DNA of 64,000 bases from Manduca sexta (GCF_014839805.1 NC_051131.1:12326913-12390912), one strand, 5' to 3'; shown: positions 1 to 12,429, counted from the first letter of the stretch. Numbers and translations: made by a program. The notes: generated from the letters alone by a model not told the origin.

Positions 1-144
1 AGAGATGCAAGGCGCGTCAAGCAATTACGTCATTATTGAATAATAATTAAAAAACACTTTCGAATAAATACAAAAAAAGATATAAATCACGTTAAAGGAA
101 TATGATATTTATAATATTATAATCCGTATTAAATTGATCCATTG

Positions 145-474
145 ACGACGGCCTCGGTGGCGTAGTAAAAACACGTACGCGGTACGAGTTTAAGGTCCTA
201 GGTTTCAATCCCAGGTCGGGCGAAAAATAAATGAGACTGGGTATTTGCATCTTAAAAACTATTCAGTTGCAGCTCGGATTCGGGAAGTTGGCGGTGTGAT
301 CCCCTCGTTCTTCGGATAGCACATAAAGCCATTGGTTCTGCGCCTATGCCCACACTCATAGGATTGCCGTCTCACTGGACTATCAGAGTGAAGAAACAGA
401 GAGTGCACCTGTGTATTGCACACACACTTGAGCACTGTAATATTTCCCGCGAACCTGGCAGTCATCATTAACAT
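145..474 (+). mobile_element. tRNA-derived SINE, family A
   Basis: Starts with a tRNA-like head: box A region GCCTCGGTGGCGTAG and box B-like GGTTTCAATCCC, followed by GGTCGGGCG. The tail has GAAACAGAGAGTGCACCTG and GTGTATTGCAC, shared with the copies at 1690-2070 and 28261-28430. The box B is mutated from GGTTCGAATCCC, so it is probably old. Confidence 0.75.
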
Positions 475-763
475 ATAGATTAATTATAATTCTTTTCATT
501 ATATTATGATCCTTTTTACGAACAGATTAATAAACTGGAAGGTCAAACCTAGGTCTGATTGTTAAAGCAATGACCTACCTTTCTGAAAACTAATATATTC
601 TAATGTAAATAAAATAATAATTAGAGGTAAATTAAACAAACATATCAAGGTTAGGTGTTAATAATATACTGTGTCATAAAACTATATGTTTTATATTTCG
701 CCATTTCATTAGTGACAAAATTGTATGTTGAAACATATACGTTTTTTATTCGAGCATACAAAG

Positions 764-950
764 TGATCCTGCATCTGATTGTAAGTGGAGTGGGGTCCAA
801 TACATTGTCGACTGACGGAGACTAAATGTTGACTGAACGAGAGATGATTACACCTCGACTGCCAAGGGGTAATCATCTCTTGTTGGAACTGTGCCGGCCT
901 GTTAGAACCGGATATACACAGGTGGATCCCGGAACGCGACACACTTATAT
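764..950 (-). repeat. dispersed repeat with CGCGTTCCGGGA and GGTAATCATCTCT, copy 1
   Basis: Read on the minus strand it carries GTGTGTCGCGTTCCGGGATC, then a GGTAATCATCTC motif and a TGGACCCCACTCCA-like tail. Three more copies are at about 3752-3925, 12769-12905 and 26196-26325. The class is unknown; it looks like a SINE or MITE fragment. Confidence 0.6.
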
Positions 951-952
951 GG

Positions 953-1138
953 GCCACTATGGCGGGTTTAAACATCAAAACATATTCCTTTAAGCTTCTC
1001 GCAAATATTCCTCATTATATTGGAAATTAGGTATCAGACTCTATGTGTGCCACTATGGCGGGTTTAAACAGCAAAACATTCCTTTAAGCCTCTCGTAAAT
1101 ATACCTCATTACTATGGACATTAGTTATCAAACTCTGG
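953..1138 (+). repeat. 96-bp tandem duplication
   Basis: GCCACTATGGCGGGTTTAAA occurs at 953 and again at 1049, followed in both units by CAAAACAT, CCTTTAAGC and TCTCG. The two units differ by scattered changes, so the duplication is not recent. Confidence 0.8.
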
Positions 1139-1241
1139 ATACCAGTTATTTAAGATTAGGTTTATAATAAGTTATTAACAATACTTATAAACATTAGAAC
1201 GTCATATCACAAATCGTCTATTTTCTAAATGATTCCCTTAC

Positions 1242-1434
1242 CATTATTGATGATGCGCTTGAGCTTCCCTCTCTTGACCTTCACATGGACCATCAGGTCA
1301 CGCCACACGAGAGTACACGGCATGGGCGCGTGCGGCACTCCGAAAACCTCCTCAACTTCAGGGTACAGAGGGTCATACTTGGTGGAAACCGTCCTCTTGT
1401 TGTCAACAAACACCACGTCTGCTGTAGACAGCTC
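1242..1434 (-). CDS. st: scarlet-like gene, coding exon 2
   Basis: Acceptor CTATTTGCAG precedes GAG CTG TCT at 1434; donor G/GTAAGGG follows 1242. The exon is 193 bases, 64 codons plus one base. It encodes ELSTADVVFV near the start, then TLVWRDL and KRIINN at the end. These last motifs mark the lead-in to the Walker A exon of ABCG transporters. The phase-1 exit is the same as that of white exon 2. Confidence 0.82.
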
Positions 1435-4400
1435 CTGCAAATAGGACATTTTTTTTAATATTATATGGTAATGTGACCGAACGGAGCCCGGTTCCTAACA
1501 ATTCTCACCACGCATTTTTTTTTTGTAAGCCAAAAACATACTACGATTGCTATTTAGTTCTCTATTATTAAATTTAATAATATGTTGCAATTCAAGCAAA
1601 GGTTTTTCTATATTTTTTTTTGGTGAAACGATTCATGAATATTTTAAAATAGGTGGGCCTCCACGGGTTCCGTTACCTTATTAACACTGAATGAATCCCT
1701 CCTAGCCGAATTTCGGCCACGGCGGCCAATCTCGACGGAGATCAGCCAGGTACGCAGGAGATATTATAGTGCACAAGTGTGTGCGCAATACACAGGTGCA
1801 CTCTCTGTTCCTTCACTCTCATAGTCCAGTGAGACGGCAATCCGACATGACCGGAGAGAGATCAGGCGCAGGACCAACGGCTTTACGTGCTTTCCGAGGC
1901 ACGGGGGTATCACACCGCCCACTTCCTGACTCCGAGCTGCGACTCAGTAATTTTTAAGATGGAAAAACTCAGTCACAATTATTTTGGCCCGACCCGGGAT
2001 TCGAACCCAGGACCTCAGCGCGGCAGTCGTACTTGTACCGTGTACACTTACAACTACGCCACTGAGGCAGTCAAACTTCTTATTAACACTACTACTATTA
2101 TAAAGATGAAATTTAGAAGATATTTATAGTCAAATTTTTACGCAATGGCTTTTAACGGATTTGGATGTTCAGCACACGACTCGGTACGTAAAGAAACCGC
2201 ATAATTTTATTTCGGAAAAATAATGGAGATTAGGACTTTAGGATTTTCTTTTAGGAATACATTTCTGGCGCGGTTGAAACCTTAAGAAATATCTGGTTAG
2301 GAATATGTATCAAAACACGAGCGATATTTCTAAATTAAAACCAAAGCTTTCTTGAGCGATATCTGTTTTCTCAAACATGAATGTTTTCTCAAACAGATAT
2401 CGCACAAGAAGCTTTGTTTTAAAGCGTGTAAATTATGATCTTAATATTAAAAAAAAATATTATATTTAAATCGTATCAAAAGAAGATCGCAATTAAATTA
2501 ATCAACTCTTTATCGAATTTTCTTTTCTAAACTGATTAACTGCCTCCATAATATGACCAAACTAGTGCTCACGTTATAATGTAAATTCAGAGAACAATAG
2601 TTCAATACAATTTCAAATATACACTAAGGATTCAATACACTAGGGATTGCCTTTTCAATTAAAATTACCTTCATCATATAACGTATTCCATGACAACTTT
2701 GGACGTTTTCCTGCGATCTTTGGAAGAGATGCATCGGGACTTTATCACAAGGCTGCCACAGGCACTCGAACTGACGCGCGCACTCAACTTTGCACTTTAT
2801 GAACACTAATTTTTATGCGTATTGTAAATAAAACATCAAGGTAATGACTTGGAATATAAATGTAGTTAGCGTAGGTCACATCTATTGAGGTGCTGGCGCA
2901 TGAATGATATTTGAATATCAGTCACAGTAGATTTTTTGGAATGCTAGATTAAGGATTATATTAAAACACTATTGCTCAAGCCTTACCCCCTTTCGCTATA
3001 GTCTACGTCACGGTAGCTACATATAGAGCCATTTCAACTATGCCGGCGACATGTATATAAGAATCATATTAAAAAATTCAAATATTTCCTACGCGAGCAA
3101 ATTGCCAGGATAATAAGTAGCCTATATTGAACCAGGATATGGTCTATCCGTATGCAAAATTTCATCTAAAGCTGTTCAGCGGTTGCTGCTTTACTTATAA
3201 TGAATATTCAATTTTTTTTTAAATTGTTCGCAATGATAATTTTAGTAAGGTAGGAAGTAAGGTTCAATCCGCTTGAAACACTAAACGTTGTCATGCTAAA
3301 CTTCTCTATCAAAATAGTCACAAGAAGGCTCATGCTATATGTACATTTCAAATATACTAGCCCAGTATTATACAGTGGCCCATTGTTGTGTTGTTTCGCA
3401 AAAAATACGAATTGAATATTATCAAGCTCAATTATATAAATGCATGTAGATATATTTGTCTAAAACAAGATGAAAAACTAATGAATAAAAATGAACTGAT
3501 ATTTACATTGACGCAAATGCTCCAAATGAAAACCATTAACAAATATTTATTGCATCATGACAATACGAGTATATATAGAATGCAGGTTATCTACTTAACT
3601 AGCTAATTAAATTCGCATTAGATAAAGGAAACGACGTAGGTAAGCATTATAATATTTTTGCCATAATTTACAAATGACGCTTTGCTGGTGATATATTTTA
3701 TATCTGAAAGAAAATACACAAGGTGTTAAAAATCCCCGTAGTGGTCACGTAAGTGTGTCGCGTTCCGGGATCATCCCGTGTATATCGGGTTCCAACTTAA
3801 TTGCCGGCATAATTGTGTCGATTGCCAAGGGGTAATCATCTCTCAGTCGACATTCTATTAAACCCCACTTCATTTACCATCAAGTGCAGTGAAATCACTT
3901 AGCCGTGCTGGTGTACAAAAAAACAAACTTTGATTCCATTTCTAAATTTATTTTCTTAATTTTACTGGTTGTAGGCACACATATGCGTGAGTCCGCCTGG
4001 ATAGGTACCACCACAATGTCTATTTCTGCCGCCAAGCAACAGTGTGTAGTTATTGTTGTGTTCCGGTTTGAACGACATTGTAGCCAGTGTAACTACTGGA
4101 CATAATGAGACTTAACATTTTACGGCGAGCGCAGGGAATACCAAACAATATTTTGTATTTCAAGGTGTTGGATGGCGTTTCAACTGTTTATGGGCGGTCG
4201 TATCGCTTACCAACAGGCGAACGGCAAGCTCGTCTCGTCATTCAAAGCAATAAAAAAAAATAACCTTAAGGATGCCTTCGAATGCGTCGCGGGATACAGA
4301 AGGCGCTATGAGTACAACAGACTTTGAAGTGGTAATGGTTCTTAAAGTTGGCGAAGCCATGAACAACACCTAGTATTATGATTTCTTATGTTTACGAGAA

Positions 4401-7400
4401 TGTTAGACATTGAAATAAGTGATCATTCGGGTTTTATCTAATTTTCTCCCGACGTTTTGAAGACTTGCACCCTTTAAGGTCATGAAGGGAGGCTGAGGTG
4501 TTAGTCCTCCGAAAAGTCAAAGTATTATTAATATTATGTGTACCGTTTTGAGGAACCATAAAAATATGCTACTCGCTGAGTGCTGTGGAGGATGTTATGA
4601 ACGCCGTACTTGTACATATCAGTGACTATAATTATTGTTTAAAACTAGTGTAACTGTGTGTAACTGTTATTATATGTACAATGTGGCAGTGCTAATAAAT
4701 GAATAAATAAAGTTGCAATATATACCTACATTTTACAATCATACATTTTTTTTTAGCTGTTGACGGTCCGATCTACGCGGAATGAGCTTCAAGACACGAT
4801 GAGATTTTAGTACTAATTGTGAATAGTAAAATGTGTGCGTGTCTTTCCGTAAAGCTAGACAGCTCTATGTAGACCGTAAATAAGAGTAAACGTAGAGTTG
4901 CGTGTATATAAGTAAAGTTAAAAAACCGTCTAGTAACATTCATGCTTCATGCATACATGTATTAATAGACTGAGAATAACTTATAATGGTGTAGGATTCA
5001 TTGTTTAATTCTGAGGGACATTTCTATTCGATTACCCATAATAAGGTACATATATCGTGTTTATTGAATTATTGAATAAAATGACGTAAATAGTTTATTT
5101 CTCTTGCACATACCCCTGTAAATATTGTCTACTCTATTTGAAATAATTCACAGCTCGTTGTCAACTGATCTTAGGTATCTAAATCGATTAATATACAAAT
5201 GTTTATTTTCAAATAAACAAGAACTATAAATATATATTAATGAATATTTTATTACAAATTCGACATTATTGCTGACAAAAATGAATTTAAATGTGAATTA
5301 AGGTGCGGTCGGATGCATACATTTAATTCCATTTTTACCCAACCACGACGAAACAAGGAAGGGTAATGATTTTTTAATATATTGTTTGCACCAACCAGTA
5401 GGCACCTAAAGTCCCGAGTAGGTAGCACATTTATTTACGCTCAATGAATTAATAAAAGGCGCGACATATTTTATGCAGCTTCATCATGGCTTTGTAATAT
5501 TTATTTATTTTTCGCGGGGAAAAATGCGTTATCGCTACCCCATCTAAGAGGTGAATAGAACGGATATGTTGGTTTCACTAGTCTTAAGATCTATTGTCGA
5601 CACTCGGGAGTATATCATCATCCGAGCGAGATTGCTGGTCGTCATTTTTAACTGTCAAACCCAACGAATGAATTAGACATTTTGTGTGGCCCACTGACGG
5701 CTCCTAATTTTATTACTTATAAGTCTTGCGTAAAATATAAGAGAAAGGGGGGACGCTTTGGTCGCCGAACTACTCATAGTTTTCTCGTTTTTTAACTTGC
5801 TTGTACGGGCCACATAAAATTCCTTTGCAGGTTGCAGTATGGCCCGCGGACCTGGAGCCTCAGTATACTGTCTACCTTCCAAGCTTTATTACCAATGTCT
5901 CACAGAGCAGATACCGACGTCCAATTATGACATAGTAGTGTTATGTTATGTCTTGGTAACACTTTATTTTAATAACCCATCTGATGCTTTAACAAAGATA
6001 TTCGAAAAATGAGTCATTTGATACGCAATTATTGCCACAAACATCCGCAAAGGCATATAGATCGCCGGTGCTACGCCAGCCTTCAAGGTTAAGCGGTGGT
6101 GGCTATTGTCAGAAATATATTAAAGATATAAATTATTTATACAGATATTTGAATTTGCAAAAATATTAATAAAAATAATACTAGCTTTTGTTCGCGGCTT
6201 AGCTCGCGTGAATGAGGTTTACGGGCTAAAAGTCCCGCTATATATTTTCCGGATTTAAAGTAGCCTATGTCCTTCCCAGGGTCTCACTCTCCATAAAGAA
6301 ATATCGGAAACCGTTGAGAAGTTTTTGTGCTTATCGCGTTCAAAGAGGCAGACAGATACGATGGGACCCGGTTTATTTTTATTTATATTTCTTTTTAAGA
6401 AGAACAATTTCGTCATACGTATTAGGTGCGTAACTTAACCGTTTACGCAGCACACACGACAGAACTTCTCGAAAGGAATAAATTTTTATCCGTTTTTACG
6501 AAATTTTACATTAATGCTCCGCTTAGACTTCCTCTATAAATAGGCTATCCAACACTTAAATATTTTTTAATTCGAACCTGTAATTCCTAAAATTAACGCG
6601 TTCAAACATACAAAGTTTATATAATAGTATAAATATGAAATTATATAAACGGTTGAAAATATGTAAATAAAATTACAGGTACAATTTAAATACTATTCGT
6701 AGACCACCCGGCCTATGCGCGATACGTATTTAAGAATTTTAATTAGTTCGTTACTAAAATATTTAATGTTATTCTACTTACAAACTTTTATTGTTGGTTA
6801 TGAGCTTACGAATGAATAAACATTTTGATATTTTAAACAATATATAATTGTTATTTTCAATTTTTTATTATTACAGTTAAATTATCAAATATTTGAACTA
6901 AAACTACTTAACTAAACTACGAAGTCCACAGGCTTAGAAACGTAGGGAGTAAAGATTAAAAAAAACATCGCAAATAATCCGCAAAACAATTTATATTAAA
7001 GTTAAATATTCACTTAAACATAAAAAATATGTACAACAATTTTTCGTTACTCAAAGTTCAGGATTAGCCTGGAAACTTTGAAACGTCTACCTTTAAAACC
7101 AAAAAATATGAAAAAAAGTTCAACAAAAGCTGAACATAAGTTTAGAACGTACAAAATTAAAAAAAGATAAATTCCGTTAAAATACACTCCAATTAGAATG
7201 TTTGATGTCATCATTTTACTGTGGAAGTACCTAACATAATTACTAATATATTGTACACCGGCTTATTGTATATTTGGAAGATCATAGTTTCATATACGTA
7301 CGTATTTTGTAGGTAACGTATCCGCTAGACGTTTGCGCAACAATTTTTTTCAAGGCCTACTTACTCTATTGTCACATAATGTTTCTAGTTACCATCCAAA

Positions 7401-7823
7401 AATGTTTAAACGCATAAAAAATATTCTAAATTATAACACTAGTTAATCCTTATAAATGATTTGAATTTAAATATACAAACTAAAAATGTTGCACAATAAT
7501 TGATCAACATGGGTATTGCGTCGGCATATGTAGGTGTAAAATAAAAGAAACTTTTTAGCTTGACCACGTTTTTAAATTGCATGATGTTTTAGTATATACT
7601 AATAAAAAACGTAATTTGAAGATAAAATTTGAAAATCTTGTTCGCTTTAGAATAGCAATGTTTTAGTGTCATTAATTTATGTGTATAAATATCTACTTTC
7701 TTATTACTATTTGATAACAATATTAGTACTTACATAGGACTCATTTGTTGATCCAGAAGAAATGGATCCCTTTTTTGAAGATGATTCACTTTTCATCTCA
7801 GGATCCTCCGACTTTTTGGCCAT
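1242..7823 (-). CDS. st: scarlet-like ABCG half-transporter, 5' part only (two coding exons; rest lies left of the window)
   Basis: Partial gene, join of 7734-7823 and 1242-1434 on the minus strand, giving about 94 residues. Exon 1 encodes a Ser/Lys/Glu-rich cytosolic N-terminus starting MAKKSEDPEMK. Exon 2 encodes the stretch just before the ATP-binding domain and contains TLVWRDL and KRIINN, which in eye-pigment ABCG proteins sit a few residues upstream of Walker A. The TLVWRDL...KRIINN pair resembles Drosophila Scarlet more than White or Brown, judged from memory of the family. Exon 2 ends after one base of a codon, exactly as white exon 2 does, which supports a common gene structure. In flies Scarlet pairs with White to carry a tryptophan-derived ommochrome precursor into pigment granules. 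The nucleotide-binding and membrane exons must lie at coordinates below 1. Another white paralogue is possible; ABCG membership is firm, the scarlet name less so. Confidence 0.72.
1690..2070 (-). mobile_element. tRNA-derived SINE, family A, near full length
   Basis: On the minus strand it starts TGCCTCAGTGGCGTAGTTG (box A) and has a perfect box B, GGTTCGAATCCC, followed by GGTCGGGCC. The 3' part carries the GAGAGTGCACCTGTGTATTG tail and ends near AATTCGGCTAGGAGGGATTC. It is the best-preserved family A copy here. Confidence 0.85.
3752..3925 (+). repeat. dispersed repeat with CGCGTTCCGGGA, copy 2
   Basis: Contains GTGTGTCGCGTTCCGGGATC, ATATCGGGTTCCAAC, GCCGGCATAATTGTGTCG and GGGGTAATCATCTCTC in the same order as the other copies. 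Confidence 0.65.
3960..4262 (+). mobile_element. retroposon 3' region with poly(A)
   Basis: Contains TCCGCCTGGATAGGTACCAC, TATTTCTGCCGCCAAGCA and GGCGAACGGCAAGCTCGTCT, then CAATAAAAAAAAATAA. This is a common lepidopteran retroposon tail, recognised from general familiarity. A second, poorer fragment is at 19020-19110. Confidence 0.65.
4420..4560 (-). repeat. dispersed GTCGGGA / AAACCGCGATAAAATCC repeat, copy 1
   Basis: On the minus strand it shows TTCAAAACGTCGGGAGAAAA and a degenerate AAACCCGAATGATC end. It belongs to the six-copy family whose best copy is at 44278-44452. Confidence 0.5.
6181..6620 (-). mobile_element. Helitron-like non-autonomous element, family 1 (degenerate)
   Basis: The minus-strand 3' end is CACGCGAGCTAAGCCGCG, a short hairpin, then AACAAAAGCTAG at 6181 followed by T. 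This is the same terminus as the element at 54609-54908. The body is similar along its length to the copy at about 19992-20440. The 5' limit is uncertain. Confidence 0.6.
7734..7823 (-). CDS. st: scarlet-like gene, first coding exon
   Basis: Thirty codons from ATG at 7823 to a strong donor (TAT followed by GTAAGTAC). The peptide starts MAKKSEDPEMK and ends STNESY; it is rich in Ser and Lys, as expected of a flexible N-terminus. It ends in phase 0, matching the phase-0 start of the exon at 1242-1434. The A-rich run before the ATG suits an insect start site. The link to exon 2 across a 6.3-kb intron is inferred from phase and composition, not proven. An alternative short first exon at 2669-2734 was considered and ranked lower. 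Confidence 0.6.
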
Positions 7824-7990
7824 TTTTTCACTTTCTTTTACGGAATTCAAAAATGGAAATTTCAAATTCGAATTTGGAACGCTTTCTTCGGTAATGTCCG
7901 CCCGATCATTTTACCGATCGTGCGTAACGTCACAACGTTGCAGTATACGCGACTGCCTACGAGGAATACGTCGTTACTTTAACATTATTC
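7824..7990 (-). promoter_or_regulatory. presumed 5' UTR and promoter of the scarlet-like gene
   Basis: Sequence just upstream of the MAKKSED start codon. It is richer in GC and CpG than its surroundings around 7900-7970 (for example GTGACGTTACGCACGATCGG on the minus strand). No TATA box or clear initiator was identified, so the transcription start is not placed. Confidence 0.3.
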
Positions 7991-9474
7991 TATAGGTTAA
8001 AGAAGGACGGCACGCAAAGTTGAAGTGAGACGACGATATTTCTGTTCTATCCCTTTAGTTATGAAATCGTAAGTCTGATAGGAACGACGGGAAAATTAGA
8101 TGGCTAAGGATAGTTCGTTGTTCTGTGATATTAACGCAGTAAAACAGTTGTGTGATGCAAAACACGACCGCGTGACACGCGCGTTCATATCAAATAAAGA
8201 ATAAATAATATTCTTCCTTTCATCAGATTTGGAGGACGTTACTCGTTTTATATTTCTCTCTATGATTGCAAACAATTGTATAAACATTTCTTTCCAGTTG
8301 CAGTTTTATTACATTATCCCTATTCCACTGCATGGGATCGGCACAATAGTCTTTCATGTCGTAAAATAGTTTTGGCCTTCTACGACCGACCGCCTGTCCG
8401 GTGTTACCCATTTTGGGGAGATTTCCATTTGTTACCTCTCTTAATGACCCTATTCAACTGGACTATTTAAATGATTCTTGTGAACAATATTTCCTTCTAA
8501 AAGAATAGTTGCGCAATAATTATGATTGAAAATCAGCGAAGACTGATCTAATTATAAATTCGGCCATGCACGATCGACTACCCAATCTTATAAATCAGCA
8601 TAGACATACAATAGAGTTGGCCACAGACATTTGTGACACATAAATACTAAAACAAAAAACACATCGCGCCCTTTTTCCCAAAGAAGTAGGTAGAGGCCCA
8701 ACTGATGCACCCACTTTCCGCAGTGTGTATTCCGTCTTGCAACTTACTACCCCATCGAGAATACACGACGTGTGTGTGTATATTATAAAAAAGTAACTAC
8801 TTAAAAAATTTACTAAGCCGTTGTCAACATTTAGCGTTTAACATTATGCGTAAATAATACCATAATAATGGCTTTAACCGTTAATAAAATTCCTTTATTA
8901 TTGACAATTTATTCCATACCATTATAATTCAAAGTCTTGTTAAATCTTTATGTGTTCACAATGTTAATTAAAGAATGTTAAATTTGATTCTAAATTTATT
9001 TGTCTCTGCCATAAAGCTTAATACGTTGATGTTATAAAAATCCTTCTCTATTAATTACGTAGTTTTTGTTTCAATGAAACAAATCAATAATCATGTACAT
9101 AATTTAATCTTGAACTTAATAAATAGTAATTAATATGTAACATTGAAATCCTTGAAAACCGCTTTGCAGAAATATTACGATGCGGTATTGTTAATTATTT
9201 TTTTAATTCTGACTGACAGGACACAGCATTAACATGAGACTAGAACAAAAATTTGCAAAGGGATCCCTTATATTACAAACGATTTTTGGAAATGTATCTT
9301 CAATACTTGTCAATTTTATCACCATGCGCTTTTGAATTCGAATGATACCGCGTGTTGAATATATCTCGATCTATATGAAACTATCAAGAAAGTATAACTA
9401 GGAGTTTTTCTAGCACTCCTTAGCACAAGAAGTCAGCGGTTAATAGAAATTTAAATAAGTTTTAGCTAGGTATT

Positions 9475-9760
9475 ACTCGCGGCTTCTTTCGCGTAAACAG
9501 CCTTTCCCGCTGCCAGTGTCCATGAATCACTATACATCCATAGTTCTATCTATACGCCAGCACTGTTTATTTAAAAAGAACACATTTAAGAACTTCATGC
9601 GGGGCTACCTACCTACTTGGATAAAAAGTAGCATTACCTATATTTTAATCTAGGATAGACCTAATGCTTTTGAAAATGTCATTCGAATCCGTCCAGCGAT
9701 TTCTGCGTTTACTCCTAACAAACATCTATAGTATTTTACGAGCTTTCGCATTTCTAATTT
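9475..9760 (-). mobile_element. Helitron-like or related repeat, degenerate copy
   Basis: Begins on the plus strand with TAGCTAGGTATTACTCGCGG and CTTTCGCGTAAAC, resembling the inverted 3' terminus of Helitron-like family 1. Further on it has AGTAGC and TCGAATCCGTCCAGCGATTT. Too decayed to set limits. Confidence 0.4.
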
Positions 9761-9835
9761 ATTATGCGTAATATATAGGCTACAGCGTTCATAGAAACTC
9801 TTCAATTACCTTAAAATACTTAATAAACAAAATCA

Positions 9836-9985
9836 TCGAGAGGAAACCTGCATACCTAAGAAGATCTTTTTAAGAATTTCTAAGGAATATGAAGTCTGAC
9901 AACCTGTACTAGACCAGAGTAGTCGACCAAGACCTAACACCCTATCAGCAGAGGAGACCCGTGCCAAAAATGGAACTATAATACA
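9836..9985 (+). mobile_element. LINE-tail-like repeat, copy 1
   Basis: Contains AAACCTGCATACC, AATATGAAGTCTG and AGAGGAGACCCGTGCC in the same order as copies at 27414-27600 and 39970-40175. In Lepidoptera this is a widespread LINE 3' tail; the class assignment is from general knowledge. Confidence 0.55.
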
Positions 9986-9989
9986 GTGC

Positions 9990-10171
9990 TGGGCCCTCAT
10001 TCTGTATGGTAGTGTAAACGCGTAACGCGGCCGTGTCATGTTATCTTCGAGAAATGTGCGTGGAATGGTATTCTGTAAGCCAAGTTTCTATAGTCCTAAA
10101 CATGATGCGTTGTGTTACGTGCTTGTTACGCACTGTTAAAACGTACGGGATAGAGAATAAGGCCCCAGATA
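9990..10171 (+). repeat. MITE with GGGGCCTTATTCTC-type inverted ends, copy 1
   Basis: Left end GGGCCCTCATTCTGTAT; right end ATAGAGAATAAGGCCCC is its approximate inverted complement. The inside carries GTGTTACGTGCTTGTTACGC. Other copies are at about 19125-19260 and 39505-39673. Confidence 0.6.
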
Positions 10172-12429
10172 ATATAATAAACCACTAAGTGACAGTACGT
10201 TAACTACTTCTGAGTAATGCTACTCGACAATAAATGTACAAGCGACAAGAGACACTCTATTCTATGCTCCCAACTAAGTGGTAATAAAATGAGTACATCT
10301 ACATTACGTTTTCATATAATAACTATGAAATAAAATTTACTTGAAACTTGTGAAACAAACTCAAAACATACTATTGCATTTATTATTAAAAGACTCTACA
10401 TATTGCCGGTTGTAACTAAACTAACATAATACCGCTAGCAAACCTGTATATAAATATACAACTATACATTATTATTTCATTTATTTTATAAGTCCAATAA
10501 TTGGATATTATATGCATAAAAAACACTGAGGTTTATAGTTATGCTATATAAAATTCTCCTTATGGATGTCTTTATAGACGCATGACCTTTAATTACTGTC
10601 TCATTAAGAATATACTACACTTACTGTAGTGGAGTAGTCCGTTAGAAAAAATCAAAAACCCAGTAAATCCAGGATTATTAACGCATAAACATTCGGAGGT
10701 CGAAGACCTTTATAAGATTGATTAACAATCTGTGTTTGCATACATTATACACGATTCAGACAGCGTAATAATACTGTAGAATGTAAGAATTATTAGAACT
10801 GATAACGGTTATAATAATTCTAGTTCCGAGTTCGAGCAACGACCTGAGGAAATCTAGGTGGATATTTGTATAAAAGGCGAATCTGTTTGGGAAATTGGGG
10901 TAGGAATTACTCACGGCTTTGGCCCTGCGGAAAGGTTTTTCTACTATAAAACTGCCTAAGTCATGAGCATTGGGCCTGTACGACATCAATGCTGTAGATT
11001 AAAAAATGAAATTAAAAATACAAAATATATTTTCTACGGAAGCAAAAGCCGGGGTATAAAGTAGCGTGTTTGTTATTTCAGGACATAGTCCATCCGTGTG
11101 CCAGATTTCATCCAAATCCGTTTAGCGGTTTCTTTGTTTACCTCTAACAAAGTTACATTTTCACATACATTCGTGTTCATGATGTGTTCGGGGCACAAAA
11201 ACTCCACCATTTCTAAAACCCTTTTCCTTTAATATAAGGCCGGAAGGAATTCATAATTATTCTGTATCGTAGGTAATAAACATACTCGTTTACTGGCTTG
11301 TTAAAAAAATTGATAAGGTTCTTCGCAGACGTAACAGTTTTGTTTTTCGAAACACGACATTATTGAACTAGTTGAACTCCATATTTATTGTTTATAAAAT
11401 TATTGTAGTAGTCATTAGCTGTGAAAATTTTAAGATTTGATTTGATTCTCAGACAAGATAAGTCTGCGATTGGACTAGCATTCTAGGAATGCAACTATAA
11501 ATTAAGTCTGTAAAATAGATAAATTAGTGTTCAAAAAACTAAACCATATTCTATAAATTTTACCTGTTTTAATTAAGGAAATATAAATACATTTATAAAT
11601 CCAGTTCATTAGCCAAACCACTAATGACAATATTAATTAATTATAAAAAACTATTTATTGACATAAATCATACTATTTTTGTTTTTAAATATATTCAGTG
11701 ACCTCGAAGAACCATTTATAATATACCTATAGTATGTAGCCGAAGCTATTGAAATATAATTTTTTCGACATAATTACCACGCCACTTGATTTCACTATTT
11801 TGAAAAGGACTCATTTGTAATTATGTCATTGCGATAATAACGAAAATGTTACAAATATATATCTACTCTAAAGCATGTATGGGTTGAATCGATCAGTATA
11901 CAAGCCCGACTTGAAGTGACGGCTTTATGTTGGGTTTTTATGGTAAATGAAATATCATGAGGCGCAAACAAGCCGCCCGTACGTTCTAAACGTATTAAGT
12001 AACATTCAAATGTTGCAACAAGCAATTATCTCAGATATTTCTAAAGTCAACAACCGACCAAATAAATTTCATTAACATCAGGGAGCCCTATTCCGTCTAG
12101 AAGGGCGAATCCGTCTCATTGTAATTACGAACGATCTAATCCAAGAACACCTTTGGTAGCCATATAGGTAAAAGTCTAAAAATCCCATATTCACCTATAC
12201 GGCTAATAAACCTGGCCTTCGATTAGAACGCCTTGAATTGCAAAACCGGATATACCCCATAGACGGTATTCCGTCCTTTAGACCACCCTGACCTTACCAA
12301 CCGAATGAAAATTTGACGAGGGGCTTCGGTATCCTGGCAGGGACGCCATGTGCGGGTTGACGGAAGATAGTAATTAGTACAGGTCCATATGCCACTCGTG
12401 ATTTATTACTAGCTAATACTAATTACAGG

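Larger units (their letters stand above)
1..1241. other. scarlet-like gene, intron 2 (partial)
   Basis: No exon seen. It holds a tRNA-headed SINE (about 145-474, plus), a copy of the 'CGCGTTCCGGGA' repeat (about 764-950, minus) and a 96-bp tandem duplication (953-1138). The remainder is AT-rich with nothing recognised. Confidence 0.6.
1435..7733. other. scarlet-like gene, intron 1
   Basis: A 6.3-kb intron if the two exons are joined correctly. It holds a minus-strand SINE (1690-2070), a repeat copy (3752-3925), a retroposon tail (3960-4262), a copy of the GTCGGGA repeat (4420-4560) and a Helitron-like copy (6181 to about 6620). An open frame on the minus strand at 5673-5882 has no recognised motif and is not called. 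Confidence 0.5.

Noticed and set aside
2669..2734. Possible first exon (MHLFQRSQENV..., donor AAG/GTAATT) for the scarlet-like gene, with an initiator-like TCAGT upstream
   Set aside because: Phase fits, but the peptide is less like an ABCG N-terminus and the donor is weaker than that of the exon at 7734-7823. Only transcripts can decide.
5673..5882. Minus-strand open frame of 69 codons with PGPRAILQPAKEF
   Set aside because: No family recognised and no convincing splice sites that keep an open gene; probably chance or repeat-derived.
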